DNA of 35,458 bases, from assembly GCA_011525685.1 (NCBI GenBank), contig WYBW01000063.1:1-35458 (forward strand), given 5' to 3'. Source of the DNA: Verrucomicrobiia bacterium (GTDB lineage: Bacteria > Verrucomicrobiota > Verrucomicrobiia > Limisphaerales > JADLHS01). Both the position numbers and the translations under genes were made by a program. Shown here piece after piece: positions 7,535 to 15,538 of this stretch (the stretch's first letter is position 1; each line of letters opens with the position of its first letter). Under the pieces are notes generated by a model. The model saw nothing but the letters and a program-made list of their open reading frames with translations, was not told the DNA's origin and did not search any database.

Positions 7535-9142
7535 ATGAGCGAAACCCTCACCGCCCCCGTCGCCGCGCCCAATCGCGTCAACCAAGTGCCCATCACCGAC
7601 GACGTCCTCAACGTCGCGGATTTCAACAACCGCATCGTCGGCGCATACAACGATGGCAGCGCCGAACTGGAATTGCCCGCGGACAATTCCACACTGCGCT
7701 CGTTCATCCCCGCCGGCACGGGCATCCTGCGCGACTTTTCCTACATCGCGCCCGAGATTCCACTGCTCAATAGCGAAAACTGCGTCGCGTGCATGGCGTG
7801 CGTCACTGAGTGCCCGGACACCGCCATCCTCGGCAAGGTTGTACCGAAGGCGAAGCTCGAGGAGGAACTCGCCAAAATTCCCGACGAAGCCGAGCGCGAG
7901 CATTATCGCAAGCAATTCGGCAAGACGACCAAGTTCTGGAACGTCTATGAAAAGAAGGGCGACGAGCCAGGTTATTTCGGCATCTTCATTGATCCGACCA
8001 AGTGCAAAGGTTGCGCCGAATGCGTGGATGCCTGCGGCGATCACGATGCGCTCGTCATGCTCAAGAAGGACGACCGCACCTTGAAGCGTTATCAGCGCAC
8101 GTGGAATTTTTACACGAAGATGCCCGAGACGCCGAAGAAGTTCATCAACGACAAGCTGCTCACGGACATGATGCTCGCCGAGCGGTCGTTGCTCTACGTC
8201 GGCGGCGCGGGTTCGTGCATGGGCTGCGGCGAAGGCACGGCGCTCCGCATGATGCTCGCCGCGACGGGCTTTGTTTACGGCAAGGAAAACATCGGCATCG
8301 TCAACTCGACCGGTTGCTCGACGGTTTATGCCTCGACGTATCCTTACAATCCGTATCTCGTGCCGTGGACGAATTCGCTCTTCGAGAACGCGCCCGCCGA
8401 CGCCATGGGCATCCGCGCGCGCTGGGATCAAATGGGTTGGCAGAACAAAAAGCTCTGGGTCATCGGCGGCGACGGCGCGATGCTCGACATCGGCTTCCAA
8501 AGCTTGAGCCGCATGCTGGCCAGCGGCATGAACATCAAGGTGCTCGTGCTCGACACGCAGGTTTATTCCAACACTGGCGGGCAATCGTCCACCGCCACGT
8601 TCATGGGCCAGAACACCAAGTTCACCGTCCACGGCAAGGCCATCCCCGGCAAGATCGAGCGCCGCAAGGAACTCGCGCAGATTTGCATGATGCACCCGAA
8701 CACGTTCGTGGCGCAGACCAGTTGCGCGATGAGCAATCACTTCTACAAGGCGATCCTCGCCGCCAACGAATACGACGGCCCGGCCGTGGTGAGCGTCTAT
8801 ACGACCTGCCAGCCCGAACACGGCGTCGGCGACAACATGGCGATGCAACAAAGCAAACTCGCCGTGGACACGCGCACGTTTCCGGTGCTGATCTACGATC
8901 CGCGCAAAGGCGACAAGATCGCACAACGCCTCAGCCTCCAGGGCAATCCCGCCGAGAAACAGGATTTTTACATCGAACCGAAGACCGGCGAGGTCTATGA
9001 CTTCATCCGCTTCGCCCGCACCGAAGGCCGCTTCGCGAAACACTTCGACAAAGACGGCAACCCGAGCGAAACGCTGATCAAAGCCAAACAAGAACGCCTG
9101 GACAACTGGCACACGCTGCAGGAGTTGGCGGGGATTATTTGA
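7535..9142 (+). CDS. Pyruvate:ferredoxin oxidoreductase, ferredoxin and TPP-binding half
   Basis: 535 residues forming the second half of a NifJ-type enzyme. Near residues 85-100 is a CVACMACVTECP motif, and near 155-170 CKGCAECVDAC, so two [4Fe-4S] clusters are expected, as in domain V of single-chain PFOR. Next comes a proximal-cluster-like segment GSCMGCGEGTALR, then NSTGCSTVYASTYPYNPYL. The TPP/magnesium motif GDGAMLDIGFQSLSRML runs on to a VYSNTGGQ segment. The start ATG at 7535 follows a GAGAAAG ribosome-binding sequence. With the 3952-5958 gene it would rebuild a full PFOR of about 1200 residues. The last 614 bases are present a second time as a decayed copy at 13761-14375. Confidence 0.92.
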   Translation: MSETLTAPVAAPNRVNQVPITDDVLNVADFNNRIVGAYNDGSAELELPADNSTLRSFIPAGTGILRDFSYIAPEIPLLNSENCVACMACVTECPDTAILGKVVPKAKLEEELAKIPDEAEREHYRKQFGKTTKFWNVYEKKGDEPGYFGIFIDPTKCKGCAECVDACGDHDALVMLKKDDRTLKRYQRTWNFYTKMPETPKKFINDKLLTDMMLAERSLLYVGGAGSCMGCGEGTALRMMLAATGFVYGKENIGIVNSTGCSTVYASTYPYNPYLVPWTNSLFENAPADAMGIRARWDQMGWQNKKLWVIGGDGAMLDIGFQSLSRMLASGMNIKVLVLDTQVYSNTGGQSSTATFMGQNTKFTVHGKAIPGKIERRKELAQICMMHPNTFVAQTSCAMSNHFYKAILAANEYDGPAVVSVYTTCQPEHGVGDNMAMQQSKLAVDTRTFPVLIYDPRKGDKIAQRLSLQGNPAEKQDFYIEPKTGEVYDFIRFARTEGRFAKHFDKDGNPSETLIKAKQERLDNWHTLQELAGII

Positions 9143-9143
9143 A

Positions 9144-9175
9144 CCTCGTAGCAGCCGACGTGAGGAGGCTCAAAC
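9144..9175 (+). repeat. Dispersed GTAGCAGCCGACG tag, copy 1
   Basis: Directly after the PFOR stop codon lies a short sequence with the core GTAGCAGCCGACGTGAGGAG. A variant copy follows the stop codon of the duplicated PFOR fragment at 14376. This core is of a type I associate with dispersed non-coding repeats in verrucomicrobial genomes (from memory, not searched). Confidence 0.5.
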
Positions 9176-9186
9176 TTCAAACGGAT

Positions 9187-12100
9187 CTACGGTTCGACTG
9201 CGCGATAAAACCGCCGCGTGAAGTTAGTCGCCGACGTATCAGTGAAATGAACAACCCCATTGGTGTTGATGACGATGGCGACTGGCTCCCAGTCGGCGAG
9301 GTTCGTTGACCCTTGGATCAAGTAGTTGAATCCAGCCGAACCGGCCAGAGTCAAAGTCGGGAAGGCGTTACTGCTGGAAGAAATGCCCATGCGGCTGGAC
9401 CTGAGAATCCCGTTGCAACATTTGTTACGACGATGCTGGAGTTTGTCGCTGTGAATGGATCAAGGCGGAATGCCAACACGTGTGAACCTTCAGCGACGGC
9501 TTCTGGCAGCGCAAAGCTGTATTCTTGGCTCTCTTGAAGGGCCACGCGTTCGTCAATGTAGCCGATTTCATTCGTGTCCCAATAGACAGTCAACAAACCC
9601 TGCGCGCCGGGTGGGCTTGCAAACAACGCATCAAAAGTCACGAAGTTCACTGGATTGGTCACGATTAAATAGAAGGAAAGCCATGCTGGCGAGGCCGTCT
9701 GCATAGTGAACCCGCTGCCCGCAACTGTGATGGGACTGCTGATGCTTCCGCCGGATACGAGGCTGCTCAAATTGTGGATTGTTTTGAGTTCAGGAGGGGC
9801 GCTCACAAGCGGAAAGCCGCCGCTCGGATTGCATAGCTCGATTGGGTCCAACCCACGAGCGAGATTCGTTGCCGCGGTCCATCCCCCAGCTTCACTGCTC
9901 AAAGCAAAACCTTGACTTGCCAAGTCGGGGCAGCCCGCTAAACCGCCAGTAACTGTGCCGTGATAGAACTCATGCGCCCACCCGTGGTCTGGATTCGGAA
10001 CAGCCTTGGAGCCACAGTACGTTAAGCCACAGGAACCATCAGTCACGGGAACGGTTATCTTGTCGGGATCAAGCCACGAAACATCCACATTGTACGCATG
10101 GCTTAGTTTTCCGCCGGTGCGGGTCTCACCGAAATCGGCCAACGCATCAACTGTGAAGTAGTTGTCGGACCAGGTTGACCACGAACCGTAACGCAACCGC
10201 CAACTAGTGAACAAACGCGTGTAAGGGTCCAAGAACGTTGTATGAGTAGTGGTAGCGGGAGATAGCTGCTTCATTGTTCGGGCTGCTTCGTCAATCAAGT
10301 GTGCTCCCGCACTGTGGGCGATGAAGTGGACGTGTGTCCACTGTTGTGTCGAGAGGGCAATTCCCAAGCTTCTGCCCTCCTGGCCGGCAGCCAGTAGCGC
10401 GCTACTTGGAAACAACGTATGCGCCTTTTCTGTCCATAAATACGGTACAACCTGCCAGTCGCCTCCAACGCGCTGAGAAATGCTGCTGGCCAGGTTGGAA
10501 ACCCAAGTCACATCGACAGGAAGTGGCCACTTTTGCCAACCGTGAGTTACGACTACCAGCTTGTCTTTCCCGCCTTGCTTCATCGCTGGGGCCGTATAAG
10601 TCGGCAGCGATAAATTCGTCAAGGCGCCAGCCCAGTTCAAACTCGTCCAATTGTAAGCTACGAACGTGTAAGCCCCGGTTGTTGTACTGAAGTCGCCGCT
10701 CACCGCCAAGTAGTAATCGCCCGGAATCAAGTACGCCACGACTTGGAAATTGTCGCCAGCACCTGAATCATCGTCTGTGGCGATTTGGGTGAGCGTCGCG
10801 TCGTACAAGCGCCCCACCGTCGCAGTCGTACCTTGTGTAATGAAGTAATGCCAGCCAGCGCTGGTCACTGTCAGCTTAAAATAATCCCGATCATCCCCAA
10901 CGTTTAGCGTGCCGCTCGTTATGCTGCCTATTGGCACGGGCGTGGCCGACCACGGGCTTAATCCGTGATCGTCACTCAGGCTCCCGGCCCCCGGCCCTTC
11001 CACATGGAAGACATAAGCACCGGTCGTCGTGCTAAAGTCACCGCTGACTTCAACGTAGTAAACGCCCGGAGTCAAATACGCCGCGATCCGAAAGTTCTCG
11101 CCCTCTCCTGAATCGTCGTCGCCGGCGATTTGGGTGATCGTCGAGTCAAACAACCGTCCCACCGTCGCCGCCGCACCGCGTGCAGTGAAAAAATGCCAGC
11201 CGCCATTGGTGACGGTCACTCTGAAATAGTCGCGATCATCCCCTGCGTTGAGAGTGCCGCTGGTCGCGCTGCCAACCGCCACCGCCGTCGCCGACCACGG
11301 GCTTAACCCGTGATCATCGCCAACACTGCCAGCCCCCGGCCCCTCACCGTGCAACGTGTATGCACCTGTCGTCGTGCTGAAATCACCGCTAACGGCTACG
11401 TAGTAGACGCCGGGCGTTAGGTACGCCGCGATCCTGAAATTCTCGTCTTCTCCCGAATCGTCATCGCTGGAAAGCAGAGTTAGCGTGGAATCGGCGAGCG
11501 CACCAAACGTCGCTGTCGCGCCACGCGCAGTGAAATAATGCCAGCCGGCAATTATCACCGTCACCTTGAAATAGTCTCGGTCGTCTCCGGCGTTGAGCGT
11601 GCCGCTCGTTGCACTGCCGATTGCCACGGGCGTTGCCGACCATGGGCTTAATCCGTGATCGTCGCCGAGACTGCCAGCCCCCGGCCCTTCGACGTGAAAC
11701 GTATAGTTTCCTGTGGTCGTGCTGAAGTCGCCGCTAACCTCGATGTAGTAAACTCCCGGCGTCAGGTACACTACCATCCGGAAATTCTCGTCCTCGCCCG
11801 AATCGTCGTCGCTGGCGATTTGGGAGATAGTGGAGTCATACAATCGTCCAACCGTGGCGGTCGCGCCTCGTGCAGTGAAGTAATGCCAGCCGGCGTTAGT
11901 CACCGTCACCTTGAAATAGTCTCGGTCGTCTCCGGCGTTCAGTGTCCCGTTCGTTGCGCTGCCAATCTCGACTGGCGTTGCAGACCAGGGGCTTAATCCG
12001 TGATCGTCGCCGAGACTGCCAGCCCCTGGCCCTTCGACGTGAAAAGTATAGTTTCCGGTTGTCGTGCTGAAGTCCCCGCTAACCTCGATGTAGTAAATTC

Positions 12101-13148
12101 CCGGCGCCAGATACACCACGATTCGAAAATTCTCGCTCTCTCCCGAGTCATCGTCACTTGCGATTTGGGTGATCGTCGAGTCATACAACCGCCCAACTGT
12201 CGCAGTCGTGCCCCGCGCCGTGAAATAGTGCCAGCCGGCGCTTGCCACGTTCACCCTCAAATAATCTCGGTCATCCCCGGCGTTGAGCGTGCCGCTCGTC
12301 GCACTGCCAATAACTGCCGCTGTCGCTGACCACGGGCTCAAACCATGATCATCGCCAATGCTTCCAGCCCCCGGCCCCTCGACGTGAAAAGTGTAAGCTC
12401 CCGTCGTTGTGCTGAAATCACCGCTCACCTCCACGTGGTAAACGCCCGGCGTGAGGTACACCACGATGCGGAAATTTTCGTCCTCTCCTGAATCATCGTC
12501 ACTGGCAATCTGGCTGATCGTCGAGTCAAACAATCGCCCGACCGTCGCGGTCGCGCCCCTCGCGGTGAAATAATGCCAGCCAGCGGTGGCCACCGTCACC
12601 TTGAAAAAGTCGCGATCATCCCCCGCGTTCAGTGTGCCGCTCGTCGCACTGCCGATTACCACCGTCGTAGCAGACCACGGGCTTAATCCGTGATCGTCGC
12701 TGAGGCTCCCAGCCGCCGGCCCTTCAACGTGGAACGTGTAAAGCCCGGTCGTCGAACTGAAGTCACCGCTCACCGCCACGTAGTAAACGCCGGGAGTCAA
12801 ATAAGCCGCGATCCGGAAATTCTCGCCCTCTCCAGAGTCGTCGTCGCTGGCAATTTGGGTGACCGTCGAGTCGTACAATCGTCCAACCGTCGCTGTCGAA
12901 CCCCGAGCTCCGAAATAGTGCCAGCCTGCCACGTTGACGGAGAAAACGAAGAAATCAACATCTTTACCCAATTCGAGGATTCCGACTGTGGCGCTCCCTA
13001 CCGGAATCGGAGTCGCTGCGCCCGGCGTGTTTCCGTGATCATCCGCAAACACCACCTGCGCTTTGGTAAGAAAAAAGACTGCCAAGACCGCGACGAGGAT
13101 GTGGCGCTTCGCTTTCGTGTTTCCACAGCATTCCAACTGAATTTCCAC
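9187..13148 (-). CDS. Large secreted PPC-repeat lipase-like alpha/beta hydrolase, frameshifted near the C-terminus
   Basis: About 1,320 residues. A signal peptide (KRHILVAVLAVFFLTKAQVVFA) precedes seven PPC-type beta domains of about 115 residues, most opening with DDHGLSPWSAT and containing DRDYFKVTV and the acidic DDDSGE loop. An alpha/beta hydrolase of lipase type follows: VVVTHGW, then AHSAGAH with likely nucleophile Ser946, Asp974 in FLDPY and a candidate His1055 in PDHGWAHEF. A beta domain and a short C-terminal module ending FYRAVEP close the protein. That last module (9187-9390) is in another frame; the main frame stops at 9351, so a one-base indel near 9380-9395 is inferred. No ATG fits: GTG 13148 (used here) or TTG 13136 are the candidates. 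It is probably an extracellular esterase or lipase. The open frame continuing to 14345 is antisense to the PFOR fragment. Confidence 0.8.
10945..13025 (-). repeat. Tandem ~345-bp repeats encoding PPC domains
   Basis: Seven tandem units lie within the lipase-like gene. The unit boundary (GACCACGGGCTTAATCCGTG and close variants) recurs near 10948, 11290, 11635, 11980, 12325 and 12673, a spacing of 342-348 bases. The most 5' unit (about 12960-13030) is more diverged (DDHGNTPGAAT). Internal units are very alike at DNA level, including silent positions, which suggests recent amplification or gene conversion. The spacing is a whole number of codons, so unit number can change without frame loss. Confidence 0.9.
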
Positions 13149-13328
13149 CGAGTCTGAGACGCCTATATCAAGCCTTTCCGAACGAAGGACAGTGGAACCA
13201 AACCGCCCGGTTTCCGCAACACTCTTTTTTGAAGGTCGGACTGGTTCACATCCCACGCAGTGTGGCAGAAACGGCCCACGAGGTAAAGCCTCGTGTTTGG
13301 CCGGAGAGGATTCCGCGAAAATGCGCCC

Positions 13329-13571
13329 ATGCCGTCGCGCAAACCCGAATCCTGTCCGCATCGAAAGCGACTCGGAAAGAACGTCGCCGCGCTGCGGGCA
13401 CGTCGGGATTTGACTCAAGAAGGACTGGCCGAGAAGGTCGGCGTGAGCGCACGCTACATTCAGAATGTAGAAGCCGGAGAGAATTTTCCCAGCCTGCCGA
13501 CGCTGGTTCGCTTGCGCGCCGTGCTCCGTTGCGATTGGAACGAGCTTTTCGCCGGTTCCGAGAGGGCATGA
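13329..13571 (+). CDS. Small XRE-family helix-turn-helix regulator
   Basis: An 80-residue protein that is almost entirely a Cro/C1-type helix-turn-helix: KRLGKNVAALRARRDLTQEG, then LAEKVGVSARYIQNVEAGEN, then PSLPTLVRLRAVLRCDWNELF. The TQEGLAEKVGVS, YIQNVEAG and PSLPTL positions match the family well. No effector domain is present, so it would act as a simple DNA-binding protein. The ATG at 13329 is preferred over an upstream start at 13293, which adds residues unlike the family. It lies upstream of and divergent to the large secreted hydrolase gene (start 13148), inside the block flanked by the PFOR direct repeats, so control of that gene is possible but unproven. Confidence 0.8.
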   Translation: MPSRKPESCPHRKRLGKNVAALRARRDLTQEGLAEKVGVSARYIQNVEAGENFPSLPTLVRLRAVLRCDWNELFAGSERA

Positions 13572-13760
13572 CCAGAAACCATTCGCCCGCTTTCGTTTCC
13601 AATTCGGCTGCACGGCCCGCGCACGTTGTCCGTGTGACGCCCGCCTGCGCGCTGGACACACGAACCGGTTTTTAATCGAACGTCGTGGCGCGTTCGATTG
13701 GAAGTGTTGCCCGAGCGGAAAGAGTTTTTCCCAAAAGCAAAACCCCGTTGACCCAGCGGC

Positions 13761-14375
13761 ATGAACATCAAGGTGCTCGTGCTCGACACGCAGGTTTACT
13801 CCAACACCGGCGGGCAGTCTTCGACCGCGAGTTACATGGGGCAGAACACCAAGTTCAGCGTTCACGACACGAAGATTCCCGGCAAGATCGAGCGGCGCAA
13901 GGAACTCGCGCAGATTTGCATGATGCACCCGAACACGTTCGTGGCGCAGACCAGTTGCGCGATGACGAATCACTTCTACAAATCCATCATCGCCGCGGAC
14001 GAATACGACGGCCCGGCGGTGGTGAGCGTCTATACGACCTGCCAGCCCGAACACGGCGTGGGCGACAACATGGCGATGCAACAAAGCAAGCTCGCCGTGG
14101 ACACGCGCACGTTCCCGGTGCTCATCTACGATCCGCGCAAAGGCGACAAGATCGCCCAACTCCTCAGCCTCCAGGGTAATCCGTCCGAGAAAACGGATTT
14201 TTTCATCGAGCCGAAGACGAACGATGTTTATGACTTCATCCGCTTCGCCAAGACGGAAGGCCGTTTCGCGTGACAATTCGATAAAGACGGCAACCCGAGC
14301 GAGACACTGCTCAAAGCCAAACAGGAACGCCTCGACAACTGGCACACGCTGCAGGAGCTGGCGGGTATTATTTGA
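13761..14375 (+). pseudogene. Decayed partial copy of the PFOR TPP-domain gene
   Basis: This frame repeats the last 614 bases of the PFOR gene at 7535-9142, from MNIKVLVLDTQVYSNTGGQ (parent position 8528) to the closing LQELAGII stop. Similarity begins abruptly near 13754. A TGA at 14271-14273 interrupts it at a spot where the parent has a Lys codon, after which the frame resumes as QFDKDGNPSETL. It lacks the [4Fe-4S] clusters, the GDG motif and any clear ribosome-binding site, so a working enzyme is excluded. Identity is patchy: one stretch of over 60 bases (around 13904-13964) is identical, while others differ at many codon third positions and some amino acids (ATFMGQ versus ASYMGQ). It is a duplication remnant or the relic of a second full PFOR. 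Confidence 0.88.
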
Positions 14376-14409
14376 AACTTAGTAGCAGCCGACGGGAGGA
14401 GAATCAGAG
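14376..14409 (+). repeat. Dispersed GTAGCAGCCGACG tag, copy 2
   Basis: A variant of the tag at 9144-9175 (core AGTAGCAGCCGACGGGAGGA) sits immediately after the stop codon of the PFOR fragment. Both the gene end and the tag are therefore shared between the two loci. Beyond about 14410 the similarity is lost. The remainder to 14561 holds only a small stem (GAGATT / AATCTC at 14462-14479) and no gene. Confidence 0.5.
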
Positions 14410-14561
14410 CTTCACCATTCGCAACATCCTGGGATTTGAATGGCACCTTCGTTTCGCTGTCGAGATTTTGAAGAATCTCAATAGTAAACTCTCGGCGCCG
14501 TCATGCGAAGATACCAAAGTCGGGCCGTTTGACCCATCCGAAGCTGGCCTTCTCGGGTCCC

Positions 14562-14927
14562 TCAAGGTTTCACGGCCTTCGCCGCTCTGGGTTTCACCCG
14601 TGGCGCGTCGCCCCACAAACTTTCGAGGTCGTAGCGTTCCCGGGCGTCCGCCCGCATCACATGGACGATCACGTCGAAGTAATCCAGCACCACCCACGCC
14701 GCGTGCGTGCTGCCATCCACCGCCCGGGGCCGCAGGCCATGGTCCTCGCGCAATTTGTCGCTCACTTCGTCAATGATCGCCCGCAGGTGCGGCTCGCTGG
14801 TGCCGGAGGCCACGACGAAGAAATCGGTCACCGACGACAGCTTGCGCACGTCGAGGATGACGATGTCTTCCGCCTTCTTGTTGTCCGCGAATTCGCTGCA
14901 GAGCAGGGCCAGTTTTCTCGAATCCAT
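14562..14927 (-). CDS. rsfS: Ribosomal silencing factor RsfS
   Basis: A 121-residue RsfS/Iojap-family protein, which binds ribosomal protein uL14 on the 50S subunit and blocks joining of the subunits when nutrients are low. The family's core is intact: KKAEDIVILDVRKLSSVTDF, FVVASGTSEPHLRAI, DEVSDKLRE, DGSTHAAWVVLDYFDVIVHV and the closing RYDLESLW. The ATG at 14927 gives an N-terminus (MDSRKLALL) like other members. A TTG at 14957 overlapping the nadD stop by four bases would add ten residues. The Lys/Ala-rich C-terminus is somewhat extended. It follows nadD on the same strand, the usual bacterial pairing. Confidence 0.95.
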   Translation of the reverse strand: MDSRKLALLCSEFADNKKAEDIVILDVRKLSSVTDFFVVASGTSEPHLRAIIDEVSDKLREDHGLRPRAVDGSTHAAWVVLDYFDVIVHVMRADARERYDLESLWGDAPRVKPRAAKAVKP

Positions 14928-14953
14928 CGGGGCGCAATCTGCGGGAGGCTCGC

Positions 14954-15529
14954 TCAAAGATAAAGCCGATTGTTGCGGATGGCTTCGGCTGCCGGTGGCG
15001 GCACCAGGTGGTCAATCGGCCGTCCGGCCTTCACCCGCTCGCGAATCTGCGATGACGAAACGCCGAACGGAAATCCCTTGAGCATCCGCCCCCGAAATGG
15101 CTGTGGAAAGCAAACCGGCGGCTCACCCGGACGGGGAATCGCCACGAACTCCGCCATCCGCGCCAGTTCCGCGGCCTCGCGCCACTTGGGCAGGTTGGCC
15201 ACGTGGTCCGCGCCGATGAGATAAAACAGTTCCGCCCCGGGAAAGCGCCGGGCGTAATCGCGGAGGGTGTCCACCGTGTAGGAAATTTCCCCGCGCTGGA
15301 TTTCCTGGTCGTCCACCTCGCAGGTCGCCTGGCCGGCGAGCGCGAGCCGGAGGAGGCGCAGTCGTTCTGCGCCCGGCGCCGGGTGATTGTCCGGTTTGAA
15401 CGGCGATTGCGCGGCTGGAATGAAATACAGCCGTGCCAGGGCCAGTTCTTCCAGGGCGGCCTGCGCCACCAGCAGATGGCCAAGGTGAACCGGATCGAAG
15501 GAGCCGCCGAACAAGCCGATGCGTTGCAT
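14954..15529 (-). CDS. nadD: Nicotinate-nucleotide adenylyltransferase NadD
   Basis: A 191-residue NadD, which joins nicotinate mononucleotide and ATP to make deamido-NAD in NAD biosynthesis. The nucleotidyltransferase motif GGSFDPVHLGHL lies at residues 7-18, with the HxGH signature. The family's late ISxTxxR-type motif appears as GVSSSQIRERVKAG. Further matches are FIPAAQSPFK, ISYTVDTLRDY and LFYLIGADHVANLPKW. The ATG at 15529 is preferred to the TTG at 15535 because it directly precedes the first strand (QRIGLFGG). The gene starts nine bases after the stop of the glucoamylase-like gene and is followed by rsfS, so the three are likely co-transcribed. Confidence 0.96.
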   Translation of the reverse strand: MQRIGLFGGSFDPVHLGHLLVAQAALEELALARLYFIPAAQSPFKPDNHPAPGAERLRLLRLALAGQATCEVDDQEIQRGEISYTVDTLRDYARRFPGAELFYLIGADHVANLPKWREAAELARMAEFVAIPRPGEPPVCFPQPFRGRMLKGFPFGVSSSQIRERVKAGRPIDHLVPPPAAEAIRNNRLYL

Positions 15530-15538
15530 GACCAAAAT

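Noticed and set aside
7514..9112. A 532-residue open frame on the minus strand
   Set aside because: It is antisense to the PFOR ferredoxin/TPP gene; strong codon bias keeps this frame open. Its product is rich in Arg, His, Val and Ala without any known domain.
10945..13025. Regular repeats as a CRISPR array
   Set aside because: The unit is about 345 bp, codes for PPC domains, and has no spacer-like variable parts between short identical repeats.
13149..14345. N-terminal extension of the giant hydrolase frame by some 400 residues
   Set aside because: This stretch is antisense to the PFOR relic and the XRE gene, and a signal peptide lies just inside the shorter start.
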